From the NCBI RefSeq assembly GCF_029866485.1, contig NZ_CP092332.1, positions 1,922,001-1,986,000 of the forward strand: a stretch of DNA of 64,000 nt, given 5' to 3'. The translations under genes were made by a program, and so were the position numbers. The DNA is from Flavobacterium keumense. GTDB lineage: Bacteria; Bacteroidota; Bacteroidia; Flavobacteriales; Flavobacteriaceae. Within the stretch, counting starts at the first letter, position 1; each line of letters begins with the position of its first letter. Shown here in pieces: positions 27,633 to 38,009 of the stretch. The notes beneath the pieces were generated by a model. It ran no database searches. It had not been told where the DNA came from and saw only the letters and a list, made by a program, of their open reading frames with translations.

Positions 27633-28379
27633 TTATGTTAGCATTCCGCCACAAACATTAAGTACTTGACCCGTCACAAAAGCACTCATGTCTGAAGCAA
27701 AGAAAAGGCACGCATTAGCTACATCATCAGTGGTTCCACCACGTTTTAATGGAATTCCATCTCTCCATCCTTGCACTACTTCCGGACTTAATTTAGCTGT
27801 CATTTCAGTTTCAATAAAACCTGGCGCAATAGCATTACAACGAATGTTTCTTGATCCTAATTCTAAAGCAATTGATTTGGTAAACCCAATCACTCCTGCT
27901 TTAGATGCAGCATAATTGGCTTGACCTGCATTCCCCTTCACTCCTACCACACTACTCATGTTGATGATAGAACCAGAACGCTGTTTCAAAAAAGTTTTTT
28001 GAGTAGCTTTTGTCATATTGAAAACCGATTTCAAATTCACATCAATTACTTGATCATAATCAGCTTCAGACATACGCATTAATAAATTATCCTTAGTAAT
28101 TCCGGCATTATTAATTAAAATATCAACGGTTCCAAACTCTTCAATAACCGCATCTACGAAAGCCTGTGCTTCATTAAAATCAGCAGCATTAGATTGATAT
28201 CCTTTGGCTTTAATTCCCATAGCATTCAATTCATTTTCTAAAGCCAAAGCCGATTCAACAGATGAGCTATACGTAAATGCAATATTAGCACCGTGTTTTG
28301 CAAACACTTCAGCTACTCCTTTACCGATTCCACGGCTGGCACCAGTAATAATGGCTACCTTTCCTTCTAGTAATTTCAT
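27633..28379 (-). CDS. fabG: 3-oxoacyl-[acyl-carrier-protein] reductase
   Basis: This short-chain dehydrogenase reduces beta-ketoacyl-ACP with NADPH in fatty acid elongation. The 248-aa protein has the Rossmann motif TGASRGIG (13-20), NNAG (90-93), and the catalytic S143, Y156 and K160 in MSSVVGVKGNAGQANYAASKAG. NADPH preference is suggested by the basic and Ser residues after beta-2. A TATATTTG -7 element lies on the minus strand at 28453-28460. Confidence 0.93.
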   Translation of the reverse strand: MKLLEGKVAIITGASRGIGKGVAEVFAKHGANIAFTYSSSVESALALENELNAMGIKAKGYQSNAADFNEAQAFVDAVIEEFGTVDILINNAGITKDNLLMRMSEADYDQVIDVNLKSVFNMTKATQKTFLKQRSGSIINMSSVVGVKGNAGQANYAASKAGVIGFTKSIALELGSRNIRCNAIAPGFIETEMTAKLSPEVVQGWRDGIPLKRGGTTDDVANACLFFASDMSAFVTGQVLNVCGGMLT

Positions 28380-28607
28380 AGTATAAAAACGAAATAGATT
28401 ATTTTAATTAGATTAATGCTGATTATACTCTTAATTAGAGGTAATCAAAGTTCAAATATAGTAATAAATGAAGAATTTACGAAACGGATTCAGAGTTACA
28501 TTTATCGAAATAAGATGATGGTTATTTAAAATATTATATATATTTATACAATTAATTTATTACGATTGCGTTATAAATAATCCTAAATCAACTATACCCA
28601 AATAATT

Positions 28608-29789
28608 ATGACAAAAACAAACTTAGTAGGTGCCTTTTTGATTGCTATCAGCTTACTATCTTGCAGCAATCACGACAACAATTCAACAACAGATCTTTAT
28701 CCGAATGTAACCGCTACTTTTTCCGGAAAAATTGATTTATATAATTTGAGTAATTATGCCAATCAATCTAAACCTGCTTACATAACAAAAGATAATACCG
28801 CAGGAAATCCAATAACTGACAAAGGCGCTACCTTAGGAAGAGTTTTATTTTATGATAAAAATTTATCTTCTAATAATACTATTTCTTGTGCTTCTTGCCA
28901 TATTCAAGCTAATGCTTTTGGTGATACCGAAATTGCTAGTACCGGTGTTAATGGAACCACAACTAGACATGCCATGCGATTAATTAATAGTAGATTCGCC
29001 AACGAAACTAAGTTTTTTTGGGATGAAAGAGCTGCTACCTTGGAAACACAAGCCTCTGAACCTATCAAAAATCATATAGAAATGGGATTTAGTGGTACTA
29101 GTGGAGATGGTTCAATAAGTACATTAATTGCAAAATTACAAGGCATCGGATATTACAAAGAACTTTTTAAATACGTGTATGGCTCAGAAGAAATAACCGA
29201 GAATAAATTACAATTGGCATTAGCACAATTTGTTAGAAGCATTCAATCATTTGACTCAAAATACGATACTGGCAGAGCGGCAGTACAGAATGACAACCAA
29301 GCTTTTCCGAACTTTACCGCTCAAGAAAATCAAGGGAAAAATTTATTCTTAGCACCTCCTGTATTTGACGCTAATGGAATTAGGACATCTGGCGGACTTG
29401 GATGTGCTGGATGCCACGCTCCTCCTGAATTTGACATCGACCCTAACACAAAAAACAATGGGGTAATTGGAATTTTAAATGGTACTGGCATAGATATTAG
29501 CAATACAAAAGCCCCTTCATTAAGAGACTTAGTAAAATCCGATGGTACTCCAAATGGTCCTATGATGCATACTGGTAATTTTACAACATTGCAAAACGTT
29601 ATTGGTCATTACGGAAATATAAATATAGCTCCAAGAAATACTAATCTAGACCCGAGATTAACCCCAAATGGATTTGGGCAGCAATTAAATTTAACAGCAA
29701 CTGAAGTAAATGCACTGATTGCCTTTATAAAAACATTAACAGGTACTAATGTATACACGGATCCTAAATGGTCTAGCCCATTCAAATAA
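28608..29789 (+). CDS. Di-heme cytochrome c peroxidase (CcpA/MauG family) lipoprotein
   Basis: A 393-aa exported protein with lipobox SLLSCSNH. It has two CXXCH heme sites, CASCH near residue 95 and CAGCH near residue 266, in the order and spacing of bacterial di-heme peroxidases. Other family features are GRVLFYDKNLSSNNTISCASCH, FWDERAATLETQA and APSLRDL...MMHTGNF with an axial Met/His region. It would reduce hydrogen peroxide in the periplasm with electrons from cytochrome c. It stands alone, divergent from fabG. Confidence 0.93.
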   Translation: MTKTNLVGAFLIAISLLSCSNHDNNSTTDLYPNVTATFSGKIDLYNLSNYANQSKPAYITKDNTAGNPITDKGATLGRVLFYDKNLSSNNTISCASCHIQANAFGDTEIASTGVNGTTTRHAMRLINSRFANETKFFWDERAATLETQASEPIKNHIEMGFSGTSGDGSISTLIAKLQGIGYYKELFKYVYGSEEITENKLQLALAQFVRSIQSFDSKYDTGRAAVQNDNQAFPNFTAQENQGKNLFLAPPVFDANGIRTSGGLGCAGCHAPPEFDIDPNTKNNGVIGILNGTGIDISNTKAPSLRDLVKSDGTPNGPMMHTGNFTTLQNVIGHYGNINIAPRNTNLDPRLTPNGFGQQLNLTATEVNALIAFIKTLTGTNVYTDPKWSSPFK

Positions 29790-29791
29790 TA

Positions 29792-29819
29792 AAAGCGCCC
29801 ATTTTTGTATGGGCGCTTT
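29792..29819. terminator. Intrinsic terminator after the cytochrome c peroxidase gene
   Basis: A perfect 11-bp stem (AAAGCGCCCAT / ATGGGCGCTTT) with a 6-base loop begins three bases after the stop codon. The GC-rich core stands out. The T tract is short on the plus strand. Confidence 0.85.
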
Positions 29820-29842
29820 CGTTATATAAAAAATGTAGAAAA

Positions 29843-30272
29843 TTAAAAGGCTACATTCCACCTTGGTAATCGGTTATTTTCATCTAGAAAATTTTGCAAA
29901 ATTTGCCCTTCTATATAAGTAGGAATTACTTTTACTTTATCATTAAAAGTAGTGTACCAAAGCACTTCTAAACGTTCAATATTTTCCAATTTCATTTGAG
30001 CTGGCCAAGAATATTTTCTTCCCGTTTTAGCAAAATTGATGACCGTTTACAATTTTGTCATACAAACCGCCATTCTTACTTTTTAAAGTTCCATTATTTT
30101 GAACAGTTCCTGTAGAACCTACCATAATCAATTCTTTTTCTTCACCATCAATAGAATACACCAAGAAAATTCCACTAGCTGTTTCTGGAGCATTACATAC
30201 TTCTTCCAAACTATCTTCTTGAACAAAAGTAAAACTATTACTTTCTTTAAACTTTTTTAATTCTTTATACAT
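29843..30272 (-). pseudogene. GIY-YIG-like protein gene broken by a one-base frameshift
   Basis: The first 80 codons (30272 to about 30033) encode MYKELKKFKESNSF... and a segment reading GIFLVYSIDGEEK, LIMVGSTG and GGLYDKIVNGHQF, which is reminiscent of the GIY...YVG core of GIY-YIG nucleases. The frame then stops at 30027. If one T of the ATTTTG run at about 30030-30036 is removed, the frame continues with AKTGRKYSWPAQMKLENIE and runs through LEVLWYTTF to a natural stop at 29843. That would give 142 aa. Length and content argue for a recent frameshift or a sequencing error. The family call is tentative. Confidence 0.65.
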
Positions 30273-30296
30273 TTTATATTACTGCATTTATTAAAC

Positions 30297-30326
30297 AAAA
30301 TACCCCACGAAACCGTGAGGTATTTT
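30297..30326. terminator. Intrinsic terminator downstream of sucD
   Basis: A 13-base arm (AAAATACCCCACG) and CGTGAGGTATTTT pair with one mismatch around a 4-base loop, between the sucD stop (30349) and the broken gene. Read on the minus strand it ends in TATTTTGTTT, suited to ending the lpx-sucD transcript. Confidence 0.8.
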
Positions 30327-30348
30327 ACATTCTATATTAAGTTTAGGA

Positions 30349-31221
30349 CTAACCTAAAACTTCTTTTACTTTTTTACCAATTTCAGCTGGAGAATCCACT
30401 ACGTGAATTCCGTTCTCTCTCATAATTTGTTTTTTAGCTTCAGCTGTATCATCAGAACCACCAACAATAGCACCTGCATGTCCCATTGTACGTCCTGCTG
30501 GAGCTGTAACTCCTGCTATAAATCCAACTACTGGTTTACGGTTTCCATCGGCTTTGATCCATTTAGCAGCATCTGCTTCTAATTGACCTCCAATTTCTCC
30601 AATCATAACGATACAATTGGTTTCTGGATCGTTCATTAACAATTCAACTGCTTCTTTGGTAGTAGTTCCAATAATTGGATCTCCACCAATTCCAATAGCA
30701 GTAGTAATTCCTAATCCTTGTTTAGCTACTTGATCAGCTGCTTCATAAGTTAAAGTACCTGATTTAGATACGATACCTACTGTTCCTTTTTTGAAAACAA
30801 AACCTGGCATAATTCCCACCTTAGCTTCACCTGCAGTGATAACACCCGGACAGTTAGGCCCTATAAGTCTTGCATTTCTTTCTTTAACATAGCTATTGGC
30901 TTTAATCATATCTGCTACAGGAATTCCTTCTGTAATAGCAATAATTACTTTGATTCCAGCATCAGCAGCCTCCATAATTGCATCGGCAGCAAAAGCTGGC
31001 GGAACGAAAATGATTGAAGTATCAGCACCTGCTTGTTCTACAGCATCCTTTACAGTATTAAAAACAGGACGATCTAAATGCGTAGTTCCTCCTTTTCCTG
31101 GAGTTACACCACCTACAACGTTAGTACCATATTCAATCATCTGAGAAGCGTGAAACGTTCCTTCGCTCCCAGTAAATCCTTGAACAATTATTTTGGAATT
31201 TTTATTAACTAAAACACTCAT
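30349..31221 (-). CDS. sucD: Succinate-CoA ligase, alpha subunit
   Basis: SucD, with SucB (not in this window), links succinyl-CoA hydrolysis to nucleotide phosphorylation in the TCA cycle. The 290-aa protein has the CoA-binding Rossmann part ([20 protein letters not shown]), the power-helix region and the phospho-histidine H248 in [13 protein letters not shown]. It has its own -7 element TACTTTTG at 31257-31264 on the minus strand, so it can be expressed apart from the lpx genes upstream. Confidence 0.97.
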   Translation of the reverse strand: MSVLVNKNSKIIVQGFTGSEGTFHASQMIEYGTNVVGGVTPGKGGTTHLDRPVFNTVKDAVEQAGADTSIIFVPPAFAADAIMEAADAGIKVIIAITEGIPVADMIKANSYVKERNARLIGPNCPGVITAGEAKVGIMPGFVFKKGTVGIVSKSGTLTYEAADQVAKQGLGITTAIGIGGDPIIGTTTKEAVELLMNDPETNCIVMIGEIGGQLEADAAKWIKADGNRKPVVGFIAGVTAPAGRTMGHAGAIVGGSDDTAEAKKQIMRENGIHVVDSPAEIGKKVKEVLG

Positions 31222-31305
31222 GATATATTTTTTATATGATTTTAAAAATTGTTATACAAAAGTACGGTTTTGAAATTATTTTTGAACTTTTTAATTGAAA
31301 ATAAA

Positions 31306-31668
31306 TTAAGAAATTTGACTCATTTGATATCCTCTGTACAATTTATTATCTTTTATTTGCCAAATTACTATAAAATTTGCTAAAAACATCTCTTCTCTTG
31401 GATTTTCAATAGTCTTTACATAATGCGAATAGCGAACAGAAACCAAGTCGTTTTCAGAAAGAATATGACTAATTCTAACTTTAGAACGCACGTACGCTTT
31501 ATTCAATTCACCAGCTAAGTTAACAATAGAATCGTAATTCATTTGAACAAATCCTTTACTGCTGTTCCAATCCAAAATAATTTCGGGATGCAAAAAATCT
31601 TTCATGACTTCGGCATCGATCAAGGCATCTGATTTGTAAAAACTTTGCACTAATTTTTTAGCAGACAT
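31306..31668 (-). CDS. NTF2/SnoaL-like small protein
   Basis: A 120-aa soluble protein with the alpha+beta cone pattern of the NTF2-like superfamily: an N-terminal helix with the block SFYKSDALIDAEVMKDFLHP, followed by strands VRISHILSENDLVSVRYSHYV and FIVIWQIKDNKLYRGYQMSQ. It has no catalytic signature that I can name. Its start overlaps the stop of the upstream lpxD-like gene by one base, so translation is probably coupled. Confidence 0.65.
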   Translation of the reverse strand: MSAKKLVQSFYKSDALIDAEVMKDFLHPEIILDWNSSKGFVQMNYDSIVNLAGELNKAYVRSKVRISHILSENDLVSVRYSHYVKTIENPREEMFLANFIVIWQIKDNKLYRGYQMSQIS

Positions 31669-32597
31669 TATTTCAATTTATTTAATAGTTCAGGTATTTT
31701 TTTAATATTGGCCAATTGTTTCAATTTCTCTCTTGATTCTTCTATTGGAGTTCCAAAATACGATTTTCCTCCTTCAATAGATTTGGTCACTCCAGTTTGC
31801 CCCATTACTACTGCTTTTGTACCAATTGTGATTCCACTTGTAGTTCCTACTTGCCCCCAAAGTGTCACTTCATCTTCAATAACCACACAACCAGCAATAC
31901 CAGTTTGAGAAGCTATTAAACATTTTTTCCCAATTACGGTATCATGACCAACATGTACTTGGTTGTCTAATTTACTTCCTTCTCCGATGGTTGTATCTCC
32001 TGTAACTCCTTTGTCAATGGTACAAAGTGCACCAATACCAACATTATTTTCAATAACTACTCTTCCTCCCGAAAGTAATTGATCAAAACCTTCTGGACGT
32101 TTCTTGTAATAAAAAGCATCTCCACCAATCACGGTTCCTGCATGAACAATTACATTATCGCCAATTATCGTATGGTCATAAATGGCAACGTTAGAATGAA
32201 TTAAACAATTATTTCCAATCACAACATGATTACCAATAAATGTATTGGGTTGTATTATAGTACCTTGACCAATTTTTGCCGAAGGCGAAATAGATACATT
32301 TGAAGATTGAAAAGGCATAAAATGTCTTGTCAATAGATTAAAATCTCTAAATGGATCTTCTGAAATTAATAAAGCTTTACCTTCTGGACACTCTACTTCT
32401 TTATTAATTAAAATGATGGTAGCTTTGGACTGTAATGCCTTGTCGTAATATTTAGGATGATCTACAAAGACAATATCTCCTGGTTCTACCACATGAATTT
32501 CGTTCATTCCCAAAACAGGAAAACTAGCATCCCCAACAAAATCACATTGAATTATGTTGGCAATTTCTTTTAAAGTTTGTGGTTTTGGAAATTTCAT
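31668..32597 (-). CDS. Second LpxD-like acyltransferase (left-handed beta-helix)
   Basis: A 309-aa paralogue of lpxD. The N-terminal uridine-binding-like part (about 1-95) precedes a long hexapeptide-repeat helix (IGQGTIIQPNTFIGNHVVIG, and further coils to about 285). The catalytic-type histidine segment is present as NQVHVGHDTVIG, and GGDAFYYKKRPEGFDQL replaces the GxDGFGF block of true LpxD. It is shorter than the LpxD at 35497-36540. It may acylate a related sugar nucleotide; the acceptor and acyl chain are unknown. Confidence 0.75.
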   Translation of the reverse strand: MKFPKPQTLKEIANIIQCDFVGDASFPVLGMNEIHVVEPGDIVFVDHPKYYDKALQSKATIILINKEVECPEGKALLISEDPFRDFNLLTRHFMPFQSSNVSISPSAKIGQGTIIQPNTFIGNHVVIGNNCLIHSNVAIYDHTIIGDNVIVHAGTVIGGDAFYYKKRPEGFDQLLSGGRVVIENNVGIGALCTIDKGVTGDTTIGEGSKLDNQVHVGHDTVIGKKCLIASQTGIAGCVVIEDEVTLWGQVGTTSGITIGTKAVVMGQTGVTKSIEGGKSYFGTPIEESREKLKQLANIKKIPELLNKLK

Positions 32598-32662
32598 GTG
32601 CTATAAAATAATTAAGGTTGATAACACAAGTGCGATCAACCTTTTATAATTTTTGGATTACT

Positions 32663-33229
32663 TTATTCTTTTACACGTTCCATATAAGAACCTGTAGCAG
32701 TGTCAATTTTAATTTTATCCCCTTCGTTAATAAACAAAGGAACGTTTACTGTTGCACCTGTTTCTACTGTTGCAGATTTGGTAGCGTTAGTTGCTGTATT
32801 TCCTTTTACACCTGGTTCAGCATAAGTCACTTCTAAAATAATAGAAGCCGGCATATCTACAGAAAGTGGTGCTTCAGTTTCAGCATTAATCTGGATCATT
32901 ACATTAGTTCCTTCTTTCAATAAATCTGGATTATCTAATACATTTTTATTCAAGGTAATTTGTTCAAAAGACTCATTATTCATAAAATGAAATTGATCTC
33001 CTTCTGCATAAAGATATTGGAATGTATGAGTTTCTACACGAACTTCATCAATTTTATGACCCGCAGAAAAAGTGTTATCTAATACTTTTCCGTTAGTCAA
33101 AGATTTCAATTTTGTTCTTACAAAAGCAGGACCTTTACCTGGTTTTACATGAAGAAATTCAATGATTTTGTAAATATCGTTATTGTATTTAATACATAAT
33201 CCGTTTCTAATATCTGATGTACTTGCCAT
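32663..33229 (-). CDS. efp: Translation elongation factor P
   Basis: EF-P relieves ribosome stalling at polyproline. The 188-aa protein has three beta-barrel domains. The tip loop reads HVKPGKGPAF, with Lys32 at the position that is modified in some bacteria; I see no epmA/epmB nearby. The C-terminus ends GDKIKIDTATGSYMERVKE, as is usual. It sits in the lipid A cluster, a common place in this group. Confidence 0.97.
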   Translation of the reverse strand: MASTSDIRNGLCIKYNNDIYKIIEFLHVKPGKGPAFVRTKLKSLTNGKVLDNTFSAGHKIDEVRVETHTFQYLYAEGDQFHFMNNESFEQITLNKNVLDNPDLLKEGTNVMIQINAETEAPLSVDMPASIILEVTYAEPGVKGNTATNATKSATVETGATVNVPLFINEGDKIKIDTATGSYMERVKE

Positions 33230-33262
33230 TTTAAATTGTATTTGTTATTTAATCTAATTTTA

Positions 33263-34048
33263 TTAATAATTTCCGCTATATCCTTTCATTACTCCTCTTG
33301 ACGAATTTCGAATAAAATCTAGTATTTCATCACGTTCTGGAGTAGCTTCCATCTCTGCCTCAATAATACCAATTGCTTGGGTAGTATTGTAATTTTTTTG
33401 ATACAGAATACGGTAGATATCTTGAATTTCTCTAATTTTTTCTGTTGTAAAACCTCTTCGTCTTAAGCCAATAGAATTAATTCCCACATAAGACAACGGC
33501 TCTTTGGCTGCTTTTGTAAAAGGCGGAACATCTTTTCTTACCAATGAACCTCCAGAAATCATAGCATGGTCACCAATATGTATGAATTGATGTACTGCTG
33601 CTAAACCTCCAATGACAGCATAATTACCCACAATAACATGTCCTGCCAAAGCAACTCCATTTACAATGATGGCATTATTTCCTACAACACAATCGTGAGC
33701 AATATGTGCATAAGCCATTACTAAACAATTATCTCCAATAACCGTCTGTCCGGAGGCAACAGTTCCTCTATTGATGGTAACACATTCTCTAATAGTACAA
33801 TTATCTCCTATAATTGCTAAGGAATCTTCACCTCCAAATTTTAAATCTTGAGGTACTGCTGAAATAACTGCTCCTGGAAAAATATTACAATTTTTTCCAA
33901 TTCTGGCACCTTCCATTATCGTAACATTGGAACCAATCCAAGTACCATCACCAATAACTACATTGTTATGGATTGTTGTGAAAGGCTCTATAACTACATT
34001 TTTGGCAATTTTAGCGCCAGGATGAACATATGCTAACGGTTGATTCAT
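33263..34048 (-). CDS. lpxA: Acyl-ACP--UDP-N-acetylglucosamine O-acyltransferase
   Basis: LpxA starts lipid A synthesis by 3-O-acylation of UDP-GlcNAc. At 261 aa it has the usual length. Hexapeptide repeats (IGDGTWIGSNVTIMEG onward) form the beta-helix, with the catalytic-region sequence MAYAHIAHDCVVGNNAIIVN. The C-terminal helical part carries NSIGLRRRGFTTEKIREI. It follows lpxC/fabZ by 67 bases. Confidence 0.97.
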   Translation of the reverse strand: MNQPLAYVHPGAKIAKNVVIEPFTTIHNNVVIGDGTWIGSNVTIMEGARIGKNCNIFPGAVISAVPQDLKFGGEDSLAIIGDNCTIRECVTINRGTVASGQTVIGDNCLVMAYAHIAHDCVVGNNAIIVNGVALAGHVIVGNYAVIGGLAAVHQFIHIGDHAMISGGSLVRKDVPPFTKAAKEPLSYVGINSIGLRRRGFTTEKIREIQDIYRILYQKNYNTTQAIGIIEAEMEATPERDEILDFIRNSSRGVMKGYSGNY

Positions 34049-34115
34049 CTGTTTCGTTTTATAATTTCTATTAATTAGAAAATTCGCAGTAAAACTACAG
34101 CGAATTTTCTAAATT

Positions 34116-35504
34116 TTATTGTTTTTTAGCGATTTGTGCCATTAATTCTGCTTCTGCCACTAATTTACCATTAGCATAAGCATTAGCTTGCATATGACAA
34201 ATACCTCTTCGTATTGGAGTAATCAAGTCACATTTGAAAATCAAAGTATCTCCAGGGAGTACTTTGTGTTTGAACTTAACATTATCCATTTTCATGAAAT
34301 AAGTCAAATAATTTTCTGGATCAGGAACTGTACTTAAAACCAAAACTCCTCCTGTTTGCGCCATTGCTTCCACAATTAAAACACCAGGCATTACTGGAGC
34401 TTCAGGAAAATGACCTACGAAGAAATTCTCGTTCATGGTTACATTTTTCATTCCCACCACATGATTTTCTGACATTTCGATAATTCTATCAATCAATAAA
34501 AAAGGAGGGCGATGTGGCAATGTAGCCATGATTTGATGAATATCCATCAATGGTTCTTGATGTAAATCATAGGTTGGAACAAAATTACGTTGTTCTATTT
34601 TGATAATTTTAGACAGCTTTTTTGCAAATTGTGTATTAACATAATGGCCTGGTTTATTGGCAATAACTTTCCCTTGGATTCTTGTACCAATCAAAGATAA
34701 ATCACCCACAACATCTAACAATTTATGTCTAGCTGCCTCGTTAGGATAATGCAACGTTAAATTATCTAAAATACCATTTGGTTTCACAGTTAGTTCGTCT
34801 TTTCCAAATGCTTTTTTAAGATTTTCCATTGTAGCAGCAGAAATTTCTTTATCTACATATACAATAGCGTTATTTAAATCACCACCTTTAATCAATCCAT
34901 TATCCAAAAGAGATTCTAATTCATGTAAAAAACTAAACGTTCTTGAGTCTGAAAATTCTTGTTTGAACTCAGAAAGACATTTCATTGTGGCATTTTGAGT
35001 GCCTAAAATTTTAGTTCCAAAATCTACCATCGTAGTAATGCAATAATTATCACTTGGCATTACTAAAATTTCACTTCCTGTTGCTTCATCTGTAAAAGAA
35101 ATTACTTCTTTAACTACATACACATTACGTTTAGCCTCTTGTTCCTCAACTCCTGCTTTTTCAATCGCTTCTACAAAATATTTAGAAGAGCCATCCATAA
35201 TAGGTAACTCTGATGAATTCAACTCAATGATAACATTATCCAAATCACAACCTGTTAATGCTGCTAAAACATGTTCTGGAGTTTGAATTTGAACCCCTAA
35301 TTTCTCTAAATTAGTACCGCGTTGTGTATTAACAACATAATTAGCATCTGCTTCAATAACAGGTTGACCTTCTAAATCTACTCGAATAAAGGTAAAACCA
35401 TTATTTGCTGGAGCAGGTTTGAAAGTCATTGTAACTTCTTTACCTGTATGCAATCCAACACCCGTTAATGAGATTGCTGTTTTGATGGTTTTTTGTTTAA
35501 CCAT
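34116..35504 (-). CDS. lpxC/fabZ: Bifunctional UDP-acyl-GlcNAc deacetylase / 3-hydroxyacyl-ACP dehydratase
   Basis: A 462-aa fusion. Residues 1 to about 305 are LpxC with zinc-ligand segments [11 protein letters not shown] and [11 protein letters not shown] and the GVGLHTGK start. Residues about 315-462 are FabZ with [13 protein letters not shown] (catalytic His) and the block [21 protein letters not shown] (catalytic Glu). The fusion couples the committed step of lipid A synthesis to fatty acid elongation, and is characteristic of Bacteroidetes. Its start overlaps lpxD by 8 bases. Confidence 0.97.
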   Translation of the reverse strand: MVKQKTIKTAISLTGVGLHTGKEVTMTFKPAPANNGFTFIRVDLEGQPVIEADANYVVNTQRGTNLEKLGVQIQTPEHVLAALTGCDLDNVIIELNSSELPIMDGSSKYFVEAIEKAGVEEQEAKRNVYVVKEVISFTDEATGSEILVMPSDNYCITTMVDFGTKILGTQNATMKCLSEFKQEFSDSRTFSFLHELESLLDNGLIKGGDLNNAIVYVDKEISAATMENLKKAFGKDELTVKPNGILDNLTLHYPNEAARHKLLDVVGDLSLIGTRIQGKVIANKPGHYVNTQFAKKLSKIIKIEQRNFVPTYDLHQEPLMDIHQIMATLPHRPPFLLIDRIIEMSENHVVGMKNVTMNENFFVGHFPEAPVMPGVLIVEAMAQTGGVLVLSTVPDPENYLTYFMKMDNVKFKHKVLPGDTLIFKCDLITPIRRGICHMQANAYANGKLVAEAELMAQIAKKQ

Positions 35505-36540
35505 TTTGTTTATTTTTTTGGTTTAGTATTTCTTTTTTTAACTCTTCTAACTCCGCTACAATTTTAGGTAGGTTTTTAAAATGAATGTATGATTTTGAAA
35601 AATCAGTATAGCCAAAAGCAAGACTCCCTTGCATAATTTGTCCATCCTTTACATTTTTAGTGATACCCGATTTGGCCTTAATCCCGACATTATCTCCCAC
35701 TGTAATATGGCCCGCAAAACCTACTTGCCCCCCAATCATACCGTTTTTCCCAATTTTAGTAGAACCTGCGATTCCTGTTTGAGCAGCTATTACAGTATTT
35801 TCTCCAATTTCTACATTATGAGCAATTTGAATTTGATTGTCTAATTTAACTCCTTTACGAATGATTGTAGAACCCATTGTAGCTCTATCTATCGTAGTGC
35901 AGGCACCTATCTCAACATCATCTTCAATAACTACATTCCCAATTTGAGGAATTTTTTTGTAAGTACCGTCTGGATTGGGTGCAAACCCAAAACCGTCGGC
36001 ACCTATAACCGCTCCGGAATGAATTGTACAATTATTTCCAATTACCGTTTCAGAATAAATTTTTCCTCCTGCAAAAATAGTTACATTGTCTCCAATCACT
36101 GCATTATCACCGATAAATGAATTGGGGTAAATTTTGACATTATTTCCTAAAACCACGTTTTTACCAACATAACTAAAACTTCCAAGATACAAATCAGTAC
36201 CATATTGAACCGTTTCATCCATAAAAGAAGGATTTTCAATACCTGTCTTGTTCAATTTTACTTGATTATAGAATTCTAACAGTTTAGTAAAGGCGCTGTA
36301 TGCATCTTTTACTTTAATCAAAGTAGTAGTTAAATTAGTTTCAGGAACGAATGTTTTATTAACTATCGTTACAGATGCTTGTGTAGTGTATATAAAATTT
36401 TGATATTTGGGATTAGACAAAAAAGTTAAAGAACCTTCTTGCCCCTCCTCTATTTTTGACAATTTAAAAACTTCGGCATTAGGATTACCTACTACTTCTC
36501 CTTCTAAAATTCCCGCTATTTGTTCTGCTGTAAACTTCAT
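35497..36540 (-). CDS. lpxD: UDP-3-O-(3-hydroxyacyl)glucosamine N-acyltransferase
   Basis: LpxD adds the second acyl chain during lipid A synthesis. The 347-aa protein has the N-terminal uridine-binding domain (to about 100), hexapeptide coils, the family block [20 protein letters not shown] and the catalytic histidine in [16 protein letters not shown] short helical C-terminus follows. It heads the lpx cluster; a TATTTTTG -7 element lies on the minus strand at 36634-36641. Confidence 0.96.
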   Translation of the reverse strand: MKFTAEQIAGILEGEVVGNPNAEVFKLSKIEEGQEGSLTFLSNPKYQNFIYTTQASVTIVNKTFVPETNLTTTLIKVKDAYSAFTKLLEFYNQVKLNKTGIENPSFMDETVQYGTDLYLGSFSYVGKNVVLGNNVKIYPNSFIGDNAVIGDNVTIFAGGKIYSETVIGNNCTIHSGAVIGADGFGFAPNPDGTYKKIPQIGNVVIEDDVEIGACTTIDRATMGSTIIRKGVKLDNQIQIAHNVEIGENTVIAAQTGIAGSTKIGKNGMIGGQVGFAGHITVGDNVGIKAKSGITKNVKDGQIMQGSLAFGYTDFSKSYIHFKNLPKIVAELEELKKEILNQKNKQNG

Positions 36541-36668
36541 TCTAAAGGATTATTTTTTTCATAGGCATAGAAAAACACCCGTTTAAAGGATTTTGAATAT
36601 ACAATATGAATAGCTTGTTTTTGTTCATTCGGACAAAAATATAAAAAATAGATTTTATTACAGCGTTT

Positions 36669-37898
36669 TTAAACCAGTTGTTTTGGAAAGCAAATGTAAT
36701 ATTTAGTTACCAATTTTGATAATGATTTCAAATTCAATTGGTCTGACGCTTCTACTACATCTTCAATAGTTTTATCTTTTTTCAAAATACGAATAGGTTC
36801 AGCTTCTTTGCTGTAAGCTTGATTTTTTATTTTCCCTTTAAAAATAAAGTAATTACTATCTGAAATTGATATATTATTTTCTACCGAAAAACGTTCTTGT
36901 AATAGTGCTATTTCATCAAAAACAACTTTCTCAGAAGCCACTTTTATCTTAGGCAAATCTCTATTGATAATCATTTTACTCAATGAAGACAAAATAAAGT
37001 CATCTTGTCGCTGCCACGATTTTAAGGCACTGATAATATCAAAATCATCCAATTGAGAAAACAAATCCAATGTTTGAGCATCAAAATCTTCAAGAGTAAT
37101 TCGGTTTTGCATAAAAAACAACAACGGCTCACTGCAAGGCAATTGAACTCCTTTTAAAACCAATTCTTTGGCACGTTTCAATGTTTTAGTCAAAATTAAT
37201 TCAGCGACCAAACTAGTTTTATGCAAATAGGCTTGCCAATACATTAAGCGTCGTGACATCAAGAATTTCTCTACCGAATAAATTCCTTTTTCCTCAATGA
37301 CCAAAACATCATCCACCACATTCATCATTTGAATCAAACGCTCAGAATTGACATTTCCTTCAGCCACACCAGAATAAAAACTATCCCGTTTTAAATAATC
37401 CATTCGATCCATATCCAACTGACTTGATATCAATTGCAACATGAATTTACGATGGTATTCTCCTTTAAAAACCTGAATAGCCAAGCTCAATTGTCCATTG
37501 AATTCTTGATTCAATTGATTCATGAACAACAATGATATAGCCTCATGATGAACATCCTCGACAATGCTTTTTTCCATGGCGTGAGAAAATGGACCGTGAC
37601 CGATATCATGCAATAATATGGCTATGTATAGAGCATTTTCTTCTTCCTCAGAAATAGAAACTCCTTTAAATCGAAGTACATCAACTGCTTTTTGCATCAA
37701 ATGCATGCATCCTAAAGCGTGATGAAAACGAGTATGATTGGCTCCAGGATAGACCAAATAAGATAATCCCATTTGAGAAATACGTCTCAAACGTTGAAAA
37801 TAAGGATGCTGAATTAAGTCGTAGATTAAAGCGTTTGGAATAGTTATAAATCCATAAATAGGATCATTAAATATTTTAAGTTTATTGATTGGGTTCAC
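36669..37898 (-). CDS. HD-domain phosphohydrolase (dNTPase/SAMHD1-like)
   Basis: A 409-aa cytosolic protein of the HD superfamily. The metal site is visible as TRFHHALGCMHLM (first His) and LLHDIGHGPFSHAMEK (HD pair), followed by DMDRMDYLKRDSFYSGV (last Asp), the order seen in dGTPases and SAMHD1-like enzymes. The likely substrates are dNTPs, but specificity cannot be read from the sequence. A TATATTTG -7 element is on the minus strand at 37919-37926. Confidence 0.87.
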   Translation of the reverse strand: MNPINKLKIFNDPIYGFITIPNALIYDLIQHPYFQRLRRISQMGLSYLVYPGANHTRFHHALGCMHLMQKAVDVLRFKGVSISEEEENALYIAILLHDIGHGPFSHAMEKSIVEDVHHEAISLLFMNQLNQEFNGQLSLAIQVFKGEYHRKFMLQLISSQLDMDRMDYLKRDSFYSGVAEGNVNSERLIQMMNVVDDVLVIEEKGIYSVEKFLMSRRLMYWQAYLHKTSLVAELILTKTLKRAKELVLKGVQLPCSEPLLFFMQNRITLEDFDAQTLDLFSQLDDFDIISALKSWQRQDDFILSSLSKMIINRDLPKIKVASEKVVFDEIALLQERFSVENNISISDSNYFIFKGKIKNQAYSKEAEPIRILKKDKTIEDVVEASDQLNLKSLSKLVTKYYICFPKQLV

Positions 37899-37938
37899 AA
37901 TGTATTGCTTTAAGGCAACAAATATAGGGAATTTTGAA

Positions 37939-37971
37939 TTGATTTTTGAAATGCTTTTTTTCGTAAATTTG
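37939..37971 (+). promoter_or_regulatory. Promoter of the 77-aa gene
   Basis: TTG (37939-37941), a 22-base spacer and TAAATTTG (37964-37971) match the Bacteroidetes promoter consensus, 38 bases before the ATG at 38010. Confidence 0.6.
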
Positions 37972-38009
37972 TTAGTAACACGTATTAATTTCTATTTAAT
38001 TTTCAAACG

